In this document: positions 1 to 8,464 of the stretch, piece by piece | How positions within the stretch are numbered: the stretch's first letter is position 1 | Layout of the letters: every line of letters begins with the position of its first letter | Origin: Conexibacter sp. DBS9H8 | GTDB taxonomy: Bacteria > Actinomycetota > Thermoleophilia > Solirubrobacterales > Solirubrobacteraceae | Reading direction: 5' to 3' | Assembly: GCF_023330685.1 (NCBI RefSeq) | Contig: NZ_CP097128.1 | Span: forward strand, 3,534,001 to 3,598,000 | DNA: 64,000 nt | Notes under the pieces: generated by a model | What the model was told of the DNA's origin: nothing | The model's database searches: none | The model's input: the letters and a program-made list of their open reading frames with translations, nothing else | Translations under genes and position numbers: made by a program

Positions 1-605
1 AATCCGGCCGCCCGCGCGAAGGCAGGATCGGCATGCAGGGGATTGCGGTCCCCGCTCAGTCGGTAGAGCAGCGCCTGATCCGGCCGGGTATCGGCCATGA
101 GGACGTGATCGGGCGTCCGTTCCGGGACGGCCCACGCTTCGCTTGGCCCACGATCTCCGCCAAAGCCGCCGGCATCGCGCACGAACACCGAGGTCCGTGC
201 GCGCATCCGCACGACCCGGGTCCGCGTATCGGAGACGACGGTCTCACTCACCATCAGCGCGCCCGCGCCCTTGTCATAGACGTCGGTCACCGTCGACTCA
301 ATGCGGACGGTGGCGGCTGCCGGCAGAGCCCCGCTCCAAGTCAGCGATTGCTCAGCGTGGACGACCTTTGTCAGATCGAGTTCGCGGTAGGCCAGTTCAG
401 CGACCTGGTGGGAGACGGCGACGCCGAAGGTCGGCAACACGAGCGGGACGCCTGCCGGGTCTTCCAGCGTGAAGGCGAGCTCGCGCTCGTCGTAAGGGTC
501 GTGCTGTCCGGCCCCAACCCCGAGGGCGTAGATGAGTACGTCGCGGTCGTTCCAGGTGTGTGCGGGGACAACGTAGGTGCGGCCAACCAGCTGGGTGGGT
601 TCCAT
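1..605 (-). CDS. MaoC-family (hydratase-2) enoyl-CoA hydratase, C-terminus cut by window edge
   Basis: The reading frame starts at an ATG (603-605) and stays open to the left edge, so about 201 residues are visible and the C-terminus is missing. The N-terminal half resembles the first hot-dog repeat of MFE-2/hydratase 2 (DVLIYALGVGAGQHDPYDE). Near the edge is the catalytic hydratase-2 signature RLSGDRNPLHADPAFA, with the conserved Asp and His. Such enzymes hydrate trans-2-enoyl-CoA to (R)-3-hydroxyacyl-CoA during breakdown of branched or sterol side-chain acyl-CoAs. The start lies 6 bases after the stop of the phosphotransferase-like gene upstream, so the two are probably one operon. The family call is firm and the substrate is unknown. 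Confidence 0.87.
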   Translation of the reverse strand, partial: MEPTQLVGRTYVVPAHTWNDRDVLIYALGVGAGQHDPYDERELAFTLEDPAGVPLVLPTFGVAVSHQVAELAYRELDLTKVVHAEQSLTWSGALPAAATVRIESTVTDVYDKGAGALMVSETVVSDTRTRVVRMRARTSVFVRDAGGFGGDRGPSEAWAVPERTPDHVLMADTRPDQALLYRLSGDRNPLHADPAFARAAG

Positions 606-611
606 GCTCAG

Positions 612-1667
612 CTACCGGCTCTCGAGAAGTTCCAGACACGCTTCGGCCAAGGCCGTGACCTTCTGCCGGAGGTCGTCTTCGCGCTGCTCGGCCAGGAGGT
701 CGCCCATCGCTCCAGCCTCGAGTCGCGCACGGATGCCCTCTGCGATGCAGGCCAACTTCCACAGGCTGAAGGCGACAAAGTACGGCACGTCGCTCACGTC
801 GACGTCACAGCGGCTGGCATAACGGCTCAGCAGGTCGTCGCGACTTGCGAACCCGCCGGCGGCCGTCGGAGTGCCACTGAGCAGATGTCCGGTCGATTCG
901 CCCGGATCAACCCAGTTGACGAAAAGCATTCCGAGGTCAGCGAGCGGGTCGCCCAGCGTACAGAGTTCCCAGTCGAGAACGGCGGACACGTGGCCGTCAG
1001 GCGCCAGAACGACGTTGTCCATCCGGAAATCCCCGTGGACGATCGAGGTTCGGCGCTGGGCGGGTATCCGAGCGGCCAGCAGCGCGTGACTGGCCCTCAC
1101 GGCCGGGAGTTCCTGATCCGCCGAGGCACGCCACTGCCCGGACCACCGCCGCAACTGACGGGCGATGTAATCCTCGTGACGACTGAGGTTCATCAGCCCG
1201 ACGTCACCGGGCACCACCGTGTGCAGGTCCGCCAGGGTGTCGATCATTGACGCTCCGACCGCGGCGCGGGCGGTCGGAGCGAGCAGACGCTCGCAGTCCG
1301 CCTGATCGCGGATGATCAGCCCGTCGACGAACGCCATGACGTAAAAGGGCGATCCAGTGATCTCAGGATCATCGCAGCGCCCCAGCGCGTCGGGGACCGG
1401 CACGGGCGTTGGAGAGAGCGCCTCGATGATCCGGTGCTCCCGCGCCATATCGTGGGCTGACTCCAGCAGCTCCCCGACTGGTGGACGGCGGAGGACGAAC
1501 TCGGCCCCGGCCGTATCGGTCCCGAGAAAGGTGAGGTTGGACTGGCCCCCCGAGATGAGCCGGAACGAGCATGGCGGGGTCAGCGTCCGAACGTGATCGC
1601 TCAACCATGCGTCAACTGCCTGCTCATCGAGGCCGAAGATTCCGGCCGAGGTGCTCTCAATGCCCAT
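612..1667 (-). CDS. APH-family phosphotransferase-like protein (ACAD10/11 N-domain type)
   Basis: About 351 residues with the aminoglycoside-phosphotransferase/choline-kinase fold. The catalytic loop reads HGDFRMDN, followed by VLDWELCTLGDPLADLG, which supplies the Mg-binding Asp. An N-terminal nucleotide-binding segment (SGGQSNLTFLG, then EFVLRRPP) is also visible. This subfamily occurs beside acyl-CoA dehydrogenases and hydratases and is fused to them in ACAD10/11, where phosphorylation of 4-hydroxyacyl-CoA is proposed. It is not expected to be an antibiotic-resistance gene. I chose the ATG at 1665-1667 because the family-like sequence begins there; the frame is open further upstream, but the added residues look non-coding. 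The MaoC hydratase follows after 6 bases. Confidence 0.82.
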   Translation of the reverse strand: MGIESTSAGIFGLDEQAVDAWLSDHVRTLTPPCSFRLISGGQSNLTFLGTDTAGAEFVLRRPPVGELLESAHDMAREHRIIEALSPTPVPVPDALGRCDDPEITGSPFYVMAFVDGLIIRDQADCERLLAPTARAAVGASMIDTLADLHTVVPGDVGLMNLSRHEDYIARQLRRWSGQWRASADQELPAVRASHALLAARIPAQRRTSIVHGDFRMDNVVLAPDGHVSAVLDWELCTLGDPLADLGMLFVNWVDPGESTGHLLSGTPTAAGGFASRDDLLSRYASRCDVDVSDVPYFVAFSLWKLACIAEGIRARLEAGAMGDLLAEQREDDLRQKVTALAEACLELLESR

Positions 1668-1856
1668 GCCGATGATGTTCGTGAAGTTTCCCACCGATAC
1701 CCAGCGACCGCCGAGGCAACACTGTGGCTTCCTCCAAAGCTTCCCGTCACGGCACAGGAACCGGGCGCCAGCCGACGGCTCCACACCCCGGATCGAGCCG
1801 CGTCCCGCTCGGGTGTGCCAGCGGCGGGCGTCAGACGGGAGCGGCCCGGAACGTCC
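1668..1856. other. Intergenic gap
   Basis: These 189 bases separate two minus-strand genes, the racemase and the APH-like gene. The reading frame of the APH-like gene is open into it to about 1784, but its translation is Cys/Arg/Trp-rich and unlike family N-termini. A promoter for the APH/MaoC pair would be expected here. I could not identify a convincing one. Confidence 0.4.
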
Positions 1857-3020
1857 TTACTTACCGTGTGACGACGCCTGACTGGACACCGCCCCCGCGG
1901 CCCGCAGGCGCGCGATCTCCTCGGCGCCGATGCCCCAGGCCGCGAGGGCGGCGTCGGTGTCGGCCCCGATCTCCCGCGGGGGCAGCCCGAGCTCGCCGGG
2001 GGTGCGGCTGAACCGCGGCGCGGGCGCCGGTTGGGTCACGCCGTCATGTTCGACGAACACGCCGCGGGCCCGGTTGTGGGGATGGGAGGCCGCCTCACCC
2101 AGTCCGAGGACCCCGGTCACGCACGTCTCCTCCCCCTCGAGCAGCGCCGTCCACTCCTCCCGGGTTCGGGTCCGGAACAGCGCGGCGAACCTCTCCTTCA
2201 GCTCCGGCCAGCGGTCCCGGTCAAACTGCGGGTACTCGGCCGGGTCGAGCTCGAGCAGCTCGAGCAGCCGGGCGTAGAACTGGGGCTCCAGGGCGCCGAC
2301 GGAGAGGTACTTCCCGTCGGCGGTCTCATAGACCTCATACCAGTGCGCGCCTGAGTCGAGGATGTTCGTGCCCGGCGTGTCGCTCCACATGCCGACGTTG
2401 CGCATCGCATGGATCAGGGTGGAGAGGACGGCGACCCCCTCGACCATCGCCGCGTCGACGACCTGGCCCTGCCCGGAGCGCTGGGCCTCGAACACCGCCG
2501 CGAGGACCCCGAAGGCGAGCAGCATCCCACCGCCGCCGTAGTCCCCGAGCAGGTTCATCGGAAACAGGGGCCGCTCCCCCGCCCGCGCGCTCCCCCCGAG
2601 CGCGCCCGACACGGAGATGTAGTTGATGTCATGCCCGGCGACGTTGGCGAGCGGGCCGTCCTGGCCGTACCCGGTCATCCGCCCGTAGACGAGCTTCGGG
2701 TTGGCCGCCGCCACCGCGTCGGGCCCGAGCCCGAGGCGCTCCATCACGCCGGGCCGGAACCCCTCGATGAGCACGTCCGCCTGCCCGGCGAGGGTGAGGG
2801 CGAGCTCGACCGCCTCGGGCTTCTTGAGATCGACGCCGACCGACGGCCGGCCCCGCGTCGTCAGGTTCCAGGTGCCGGCGTCCAGACCCGTGCCGCCACC
2901 GCCGGCGCGCTGGAGCCGGATCACGTCGGCGCCGAGATCGGCGAGCATCATCACCGCGAACGGGCCGGGACCGATGCTCGCGATCTCAAGCACCTTCAGG
3001 CCGTGGAGGGGGCCGGGCAT
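1857..3020 (-). CDS. mcr: CoA-transferase family III protein, probable alpha-methylacyl-CoA racemase
   Basis: About 388 residues of the CaiB/BaiF/AMACR fold. It opens with LHGLKVLEIASIGPGPFAVM, has the family ADLGADVIRLQ and GVDLKKPE segments, and carries the racemase catalytic set by motif: AGHDINYISVSGAL (His), NLLGDYGGGG (Asp) and EPQFYARL (Glu). It should epimerise (2R)- and (2S)-methylacyl-CoA, which is needed for beta-oxidation of methyl-branched acids. The start is the ATG at 3018-3020; the open frame continues about 56 codons upstream but does not look like family sequence. It is divergent from icmF, which also handles branched acyl-CoA, and lies upstream of the APH/MaoC pair. Confidence 0.85.
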   Translation of the reverse strand: MPGPLHGLKVLEIASIGPGPFAVMMLADLGADVIRLQRAGGGGTGLDAGTWNLTTRGRPSVGVDLKKPEAVELALTLAGQADVLIEGFRPGVMERLGLGPDAVAAANPKLVYGRMTGYGQDGPLANVAGHDINYISVSGALGGSARAGERPLFPMNLLGDYGGGGMLLAFGVLAAVFEAQRSGQGQVVDAAMVEGVAVLSTLIHAMRNVGMWSDTPGTNILDSGAHWYEVYETADGKYLSVGALEPQFYARLLELLELDPAEYPQFDRDRWPELKERFAALFRTRTREEWTALLEGEETCVTGVLGLGEAASHPHNRARGVFVEHDGVTQPAPAPRFSRTPGELGLPPREIGADTDAALAAWGIGAEEIARLRAAGAVSSQASSHGK

Positions 3021-3159
3021 CAGGGGCGTCGGGCCCGCCGGGCCGCCGAGGGGGTGGAGCAGAGCATGGCGGGGGAGTCTGCCAGGTCCGCCGTTGGCGA
3101 GTCCCTCGCCACCCGTCCCCTGCCGACCCATCAAAAAAAACCTTTGCCCCACGATAGTT

Positions 3160-3173
3160 GGAATTCCTAGTAC
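3160..3173. promoter_or_regulatory. Possible operator between racemase gene and icmF
   Basis: An 8-bp palindrome GGAATTCC (3160-3167) is followed by TAGTAC, about 50 bases upstream of the icmF start and within the divergent intergenic region. This AT-rich patch stands out in a GC-rich genome. The 10-mer TTCCTAGTAC (3164-3173) differs by one base from TTCCTAGAAC over the start of the methylmalonyl-CoA mutase operon (29080-29089). An A-tract (3133-3140) lies nearby. A shared regulator is an inference. Confidence 0.3.
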
Positions 3174-3221
3174 CATTCTGAGACGCACCGATCACGACCC
3201 GCTAAACGCCGAGGGAGCACC

Positions 3222-6200
3222 ATGGCCGTCCAGGACAGCGCCGCCGATCCAGCCCAGACCCGTGAGACGGGGGAGTCGCCGCTGCGGTTTGTCACCGTCG
3301 CCTCGCTGTTCGACGGACATGACGCGGCGATCAACGTGATGCGCCGGCTGATCCAGGACCGGGGGGTCGAGGTCGTTCACCTGGGGCACAACCGCAGCGT
3401 CGCCGACGTCGTCCGCGCGGCGATCCAGGAGGACGCGGACGGGATCGCGATCAGCTCCTATCAGGGCGGCCACGTCGAGTACTTCAAGTACGTCGTCGAC
3501 TCGCTCGCCGAGCGGGGCGCCGCCCACATCCGGGTGTTCGGCGGCGGCGGCGGCACGATCACCCCGCAGGAGATCGTCGAACTGCAGGCCTACGGGGTCG
3601 AGCGGATCTACCACCCCAATGACGGGATGTCCCTCGGCCTGGACGGGATGATCGACGACCTCGTGGACCGGACGGCCGCCCACCGGGCCGCCCGCCACCA
3701 CGAGCCCGCCTCACTGCGCCTCGACGGTGACGGGAACTCCCCGCCGACCGACCAGCAGGTCGCCCGCGCCCTGTCGGCGCTGGAGGACGGCGACTATGAC
3801 CGTGACGAGCTCGCGGCGCTGCGCGCCGACGTCCCGGCCGTGCCGATCGTCGGGATCACCGGCACCGGCGGGGCGGGCAAGAGCACCGTCACCGACGAGC
3901 TGCTGCACCGTCTCAGCCACCAGTTCCCCGACCGGCGGGTCGCCGTGCTCGCGGTCGACCCGACCCGGCGGCGGACCGGCGGGGCGCTGCTCGGAGACCG
4001 GATCCGGCTCAACAGCCTGCGCAACCCGGCGATCTACATGCGATCGCTCGCCACCCGGGCGAGCAACCGGGCGACGAGCGCGACGCTCGCGGACGCGCTC
4101 GTGCTGCTGCGCCACGCCGCCTTTGACCTCATCCTCGTGGAGACGGCCGGGATCGGTCAGAGTGACTCAGACATCGTCGACCTCGTCGACGTGCCCGTGT
4201 ACGTGATGACGAGCGAGTTCGGCGCCGCCAGCCAGCTCGAGAAGATCGACATGCTCGACCTCGCTGAGATCGTCGTGATCAACAAGTTCGACCGCCGCGG
4301 CTCCGCTGACGCGCTGCGGGACGTGCGCAAGCAGTGGCGGCGCAACCACGTCGACTTCAACTCACCCGACGCGGAGATCCCCGTCTACGCGACGATCGCC
4401 AGCCAGTTCAACGACCCGGGCGTCACCTGGATGTTCGCCAACCTGTGTGCCCGGATCGGCCAGGTCCCCGGCGTCGACTCGGACGCCTGGACGATCGGCG
4501 ACGTCCCGGCCGAGCGGGAGCCGACCGCCAACGTCCTCATCCCGGGTGACCGGACCCGCTACCTCGCCGAGATCGCCGGCCAGGGCCGGGCGATCAACGC
4601 CGACGTGGAGGCCAAGGCGGCCCTCGCCGAGTCGGCCCAGCACCTCCACCACGCCCTGCAGACCCTCGCCGACCCGGCGCTGGGCGAGCCGCTCGACCCG
4701 GTCCGGGCGCCGGACGCCGAGACGCAGGACGCCCTCGGCGTCCTGCGCGAGCGCTACAACGCCGCCGTCGGGGACCTCGGGACCGAGGCGGTATCGCTGC
4801 TCAAGGACTGGCCCGAGCGCCTCGCCGGCGTCCAAGCCGAGCGTTACTCCTACACGGTCCGCGGGCGGGAGGTGGCCGGCGAGAACTACCGCCGATCGCT
4901 CAGCAACACGCCGATCCCGAAGATCGCCGCCCCCCGCTCGCGCAGCTGGGGGGACCAGCTGCGCTTCCTGATGAAGGAGAACCTGCCCGGCGGCTACCCG
5001 TACACCGGCGGGGTGTTCCCCTACCGTCGCGCCGGTGAGGACCCGGCCCGAATGTTCGCCGGGGAGGGCACACCGGAGCGAACCAACCGCCGCTTCCATT
5101 ACCTCTCCGAGGGTCAGCCGGCCGCCCGGCTGTCGACCGCCTTTGACTCGGTCACCCTGTACGGCGAGGACCCCGCCGTACGGCCCGACATCTACGGCAA
5201 GGTCGGCAACTCGGGCGTCTCGATCGCCACCGTCGACGACGCGAAGAAGCTCTACTCCGGCTTTGACCTGTGCGCCCCGAACACGTCGGTGTCGATGACG
5301 ATCAACGGGCCCGCCCCGATCATCCTCGCCTTCTTCATGAACGCTGCGATCGACCAGCAGGTCGAACGCCACCTCGATGAGACCGGCGGCTGGCCCGAGG
5401 CCCACCAGCGCCTGGAGGCGTACTTCAGCGAGCGCGACCACGGGCGCCCCCGCTACGCCGGTGAGCTGCCCGCGACGAACACCGGCCGCGGCCTCGCGCT
5501 GCTCGGCGTCTCCGGCGACATGCTCCTCCCCCCCGAGGTGTACGCCCGGATCCGCGCCGAGACGCTCGCCACCGTGCGCGGCACCGTCCAGGCCGACATC
5601 CTCAAGGAGGACCAGGCCCAGAACACGTGCATCTTCTCGACCGAGTTCGCGATGAAGATGATGGGCGACGTCCAGCAGTCGTTCATCGACGAGGGCGTGC
5701 GCAACTTCTACAGCGTGTCGATCAGCGGGTACCACATCGCCGAGGCGGGGGCGAACCCGATCAGCCAGCTCGCCTTCACGCTCGCCAACGGGTTCACGAT
5801 CGTCGAGTACTACCTCGCCCGCGGGATGGCGATCGACGACTTCGCCCCCAACCTGTCCTTCTTCTTCTCCAACGGCATGGACCCCGAGTACGCGGTGATC
5901 GGCCGGGTCGCCCGGCGGATCTGGGCGCGGGCGATGCGCGAGCGCTACGGCGCCGCCGCCCGCAGCCAGATGCTCAAGTACCACATCCAGACGAGCGGCC
6001 GGTCCCTGCATGCCCAGGAGATCTCCTTCAACGACATCCGCACGACCCTGCAGGCGCTGTACGCGCTGTTCGACAACGCCAACAGCCTGCACACGAACGC
6101 CTATGACGAGGCGATCACCACCCCGACGGAGGAGTCGGTCCGCCGCGCCCTCGCCATCCAGCTGATCATCAACCGGGAGCTCGGCCTCAACTTCAACGAG

Positions 6201-6680
6201 AACCCGTGGCAGGGCAGCTTCATCATCGACGAGCTCACCGACCTCGTGGAGGAGGCCGTCTACGCCGAGTTCGACCGGATCTCCGAACGCGGCGGCGTGC
6301 TCGGCGCGATGGACACGATGTACCAGCGCTCCAAGATCCAGGAGGAGAGCCTCCACTACGAGCGGCTCAAGCACTCCGGCGAGCTGCCCCTGATCGGCGT
6401 CAACACGTTCCTGCCGCGCGACGGTCACGGCGAGCAGATCGACACGCTCGAGCTGATCCGCTCCGACGACGCGGAGAAGCAGGCCCAGATCGACAACCTC
6501 GCGGCCTTCCAGGCCCGCGCGGCCGACCGCACCCCGGCCGCGCTCGCGCGCCTCCAGGACGTCGCCCGCGCCCGCGGAAACGTGTTCGCCGAGCTGATGG
6601 AAACGGTCAAGGTCGCCTCCCTCGGCCAGATCTCCGCCGCGCTGTACGCCGTCGGCGGCGAGTACCGGCGCAACATGTAG
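3222..6680 (+). CDS. icmF: Fused isobutyryl-CoA mutase IcmF
   Basis: 1152 residues in the IcmF order. An N-terminal B12-binding domain carries the base-off DxHxxG motif (LFDGHDAA, His33). A MeaB-like G-protein chaperone domain has its Walker [10 protein letters not shown] with Lys220. The (beta/alpha)8 mutase domain forms the C-terminal half. Substrate-pocket residues fit IcmF rather than methylmalonyl-CoA mutase: Phe612 in [12 protein letters not shown] where MCM has Tyr, and Gln800 in DQAQNTCIF where MCM has Arg. It should interconvert isobutyryl-CoA and n-butyryl-CoA using adenosylcobalamin, in the cytoplasm. A GAGGGA ribosome-binding site sits 6-7 bases before the ATG. BtuF-like and hydroxyacyl-CoA dehydrogenase genes follow, which suits butyryl-CoA oxidation. 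It is somewhat longer than the ~1090 residues I recall for the family. Confidence 0.96.
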   Translation: MAVQDSAADPAQTRETGESPLRFVTVASLFDGHDAAINVMRRLIQDRGVEVVHLGHNRSVADVVRAAIQEDADGIAISSYQGGHVEYFKYVVDSLAERGAAHIRVFGGGGGTITPQEIVELQAYGVERIYHPNDGMSLGLDGMIDDLVDRTAAHRAARHHEPASLRLDGDGNSPPTDQQVARALSALEDGDYDRDELAALRADVPAVPIVGITGTGGAGKSTVTDELLHRLSHQFPDRRVAVLAVDPTRRRTGGALLGDRIRLNSLRNPAIYMRSLATRASNRATSATLADALVLLRHAAFDLILVETAGIGQSDSDIVDLVDVPVYVMTSEFGAASQLEKIDMLDLAEIVVINKFDRRGSADALRDVRKQWRRNHVDFNSPDAEIPVYATIASQFNDPGVTWMFANLCARIGQVPGVDSDAWTIGDVPAEREPTANVLIPGDRTRYLAEIAGQGRAINADVEAKAALAESAQHLHHALQTLADPALGEPLDPVRAPDAETQDALGVLRERYNAAVGDLGTEAVSLLKDWPERLAGVQAERYSYTVRGREVAGENYRRSLSNTPIPKIAAPRSRSWGDQLRFLMKENLPGGYPYTGGVFPYRRAGEDPARMFAGEGTPERTNRRFHYLSEGQPAARLSTAFDSVTLYGEDPAVRPDIYGKVGNSGVSIATVDDAKKLYSGFDLCAPNTSVSMTINGPAPIILAFFMNAAIDQQVERHLDETGGWPEAHQRLEAYFSERDHGRPRYAGELPATNTGRGLALLGVSGDMLLPPEVYARIRAETLATVRGTVQADILKEDQAQNTCIFSTEFAMKMMGDVQQSFIDEGVRNFYSVSISGYHIAEAGANPISQLAFTLANGFTIVEYYLARGMAIDDFAPNLSFFFSNGMDPEYAVIGRVARRIWARAMRERYGAAARSQMLKYHIQTSGRSLHAQEISFNDIRTTLQALYALFDNANSLHTNAYDEAITTPTEESVRRALAIQLIINRELGLNFNENPWQGSFIIDELTDLVEEAVYAEFDRISERGGVLGAMDTMYQRSKIQEESLHYERLKHSGELPLIGVNTFLPRDGHGEQIDTLELIRSDDAEKQAQIDNLAAFQARAADRTPAALARLQDVARARGNVFAELMETVKVASLGQISAALYAVGGEYRRNM

Positions 6681-6754
6681 GGAGCATCGCCAACCTCCTG
6701 AGTGGGGGGGGCTGACCCGGTGGTCAGCACCCCCATCACCCGCCCCACCCGTCC

Positions 6755-7579
6755 ATGCCCGAGCCCCGCATCATCTCCCTCGTCCCCAGCATCACCGAGC
6801 TGCTGTTCGCACTCGGGCTCGGCGACCGGGTCGTCGGGCGGACCGGGTTCTGCATCCATCCGGCGGACCGGGTCGCCGCGATCCCGAAGGTCGGCGGCAC
6901 CAAGCACCTGCGGATGGGGGTGATCCGCGCACTCGCGCCGACGCACGTGATCGTCAACGTCGACGAGAACCGACGTGAGGACGCCGAGGCGCTCGCCGCC
7001 TTTGTGCCCGAGGTGATCGTCACCCATCCGCTCGGACCGGCCGACAACCTCGCCCTGTACCGCCAGCTCGGCACGATCTTCGGCGTCGAGGCCGCCGCCG
7101 AGGCGCTGTGTGTCGCGTTTGAGGCGGCCTCCACCGCTGTCGCCCGGCGTGTCGCCGGTCGGGTCCCCGATCAGGTGCTCTATCTCATCTGGCGCGACCC
7201 GTGGATGACCGTCTCACCCGACACCTACATCTCCGCCACCCTCGCGCTCGTCGGCTGGCGGACCCACCCGCTGGCCGCGACCGACCGCTACCCCGTGGTC
7301 CGCCTGGAGGAGTACGCCCACCGGATCGACCGGGTGCTGCTCTCCTCCGAGCCCTTCCACTTCAAGGCCCGCCACCTCGCGGAGGTGCGGGCCGCCGTCC
7401 CGGGAGCGACCGTGTCATTGATCGACGGGGAGATGTGCTCCTGGTACGGAAGCCGGGCGATCGCCGGCCTGCACTACCTCGCCGACTACGCGCTCGGCGG
7501 CGCTGAGCCCCCGCCCGCCGGAGCGGGGACGGAGGTGGCGCCGGCGCCGAGCACGGCTGGGTTAGGCTGGCACCCATGA
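6755..7579 (+). CDS. BtuF-like helical-backbone corrinoid/metal-binding protein, no signal peptide
   Basis: 274 residues resembling the periplasmic B12-binding protein BtuF (COG0614). It opens with RIISLVPSITELLFALGL and continues with VVGRTGFCIHP, APTHVIVNVDENRREDAEAL and YLIWRDPWMTVSPDTYIS. The protein begins directly with the first beta strand: I see no signal peptide, lipobox or Tat motif, and no BtuC/BtuD permease or ATPase gene nearby. It should therefore be cytoplasmic. It follows icmF by 74 bases, and its last 4 bases overlap the start of the next gene (ATGA). A role in holding or delivering corrinoid to IcmF is an inference from context; the ligand is not shown by sequence. Confidence 0.85.
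   Translation: MPEPRIISLVPSITELLFALGLGDRVVGRTGFCIHPADRVAAIPKVGGTKHLRMGVIRALAPTHVIVNVDENRREDAEALAAFVPEVIVTHPLGPADNLALYRQLGTIFGVEAAAEALCVAFEAASTAVARRVAGRVPDQVLYLIWRDPWMTVSPDTYISATLALVGWRTHPLAATDRYPVVRLEEYAHRIDRVLLSSEPFHFKARHLAEVRAAVPGATVSLIDGEMCSWYGSRAIAGLHYLADYALGGAEPPPAGAGTEVAPAPSTAGLGWHP
7563..7568 (+). promoter_or_regulatory. -10 element TAGGCT of a probable leaderless promoter
   Basis: TAGGCT lies 7 bases before the ATG at 7576, inside the 3' end of the BtuF-like gene. This spacing would start transcription at or next to the start codon. The same arrangement recurs at other genes in the window. Confidence 0.5.
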
Positions 7580-8430
7580 GGTCAATCAACGCGGTGGGCA
7601 TCGTCGGCGGAGGGTTCATGGGCTCGGGAATCGCCGAGTCCTGCGCACGGGCGGAGGTGCCCGTGATCATCTACGAGCCCGAGGCCGCGCCGCTTGAGCG
7701 CTCCCGCGCCCGGCTCGAGGAGTCACTCGGCCGGGCGGTCTCCCGCGGCCGGCTCAGCGCGGAGGAGCGGGAGGCGACGCTGGAGCGCATCAGCTTCAGC
7801 ACCGACCTCGATCGCTTCAGCGGGGTCGACGGCGTAATCGAGGCCGTGACCGAGGACGTCACCGTCAAAGGCAAGCTGTTTCAGGCCCTCGACCGGCTGC
7901 TCGATGACGCGGTGTTCCTCGCCTCGAACACCTCCTCGATCCCGATCGCCCAGATCGGCTCCTGGACCCAGCGGCCCGAACGGGTGCTCGGCCTGCACTT
8001 CTTCTCCCCGGTGCCGGTGATGTCGCTCGTGGAGATCGTCGTCGGCTACCGCACCGACCCGGACGTCGTCAGCGACGCGGAGGCGTTCGCCCGCCAGATC
8101 GGCAAGTTCACCGTGCGGACCAAGGACCGGTCCGGGTTCATCGTCAACTTCCTGCTCGTCCCCTACCTGATGTCCGGGATCCGGATGTTCCAGGACGGAT
8201 TCGCGAGCCGCGAGGACATCGATGAGGCGATGGTGCGCGGCTGCGGCCACCCGATGGGGCCGCTCACGCTCGCGGACTTCATCGGCCTCGACGTTCTCTA
8301 TGCGATCGGCGACGCCCTGTTTGAGGAGTTCAAGGCGCCCGAGTACGCCCCGCCGCCGCTGTTGAAGCGAATGGTCGTCTCCGGGGCGCACGGCCGCAAA
8401 ACCGGCAAGGGGTTCTACGACTACGCCTGA
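7576..8430 (+). CDS. 3-hydroxyacyl-CoA (3-hydroxybutyryl-CoA) dehydrogenase
   Basis: 284 residues, the usual length of single-domain FadB2/Hbd enzymes. An N-terminal Rossmann motif (GIVGGGFMGSGIAE) is followed by FLASNTSSIPIAQI with the catalytic Ser, and LGLHFFSPVPVMSLVEIV with the catalytic His. The C-terminal dimer domain contains GHPMGPLTLADFIGLDV and ends GRKTGKGFYDYA. It oxidises (S)-3-hydroxyacyl-CoA with NAD(P)+. Its start overlaps the BtuF-like gene by 4 bases and may also have its own leaderless promoter. After IcmF, butyryl-CoA would pass through this step. Confidence 0.93.
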   Translation: MRSINAVGIVGGGFMGSGIAESCARAEVPVIIYEPEAAPLERSRARLEESLGRAVSRGRLSAEEREATLERISFSTDLDRFSGVDGVIEAVTEDVTVKGKLFQALDRLLDDAVFLASNTSSIPIAQIGSWTQRPERVLGLHFFSPVPVMSLVEIVVGYRTDPDVVSDAEAFARQIGKFTVRTKDRSGFIVNFLLVPYLMSGIRMFQDGFASREDIDEAMVRGCGHPMGPLTLADFIGLDVLYAIGDALFEEFKAPEYAPPPLLKRMVVSGAHGRKTGKGFYDYA

Positions 8431-8464
8431 GCGCGACCGCGGCCCAACCGGATCAGCTTCGCCC

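Noticed and set aside
33..1250. 405-codon plus-strand frame across the MaoC and APH-like genes
   Set aside because: Antisense shadow covering two recognisable minus-strand genes; no domain in its translation.
612..1667. Antibiotic phosphotransferase (resistance gene)
   Set aside because: The fold is APH, but the sequence and the MaoC neighbour fit the ACAD10/11-associated family of acyl-CoA metabolism.
4362..6428. 688-codon open frame antisense to icmF
   Set aside because: High-GC third positions of a real gene create long open frames on the opposite strand. The translation is Arg/Val/Gly/His-rich with no family motif, whereas icmF on the plus strand is unmistakable.
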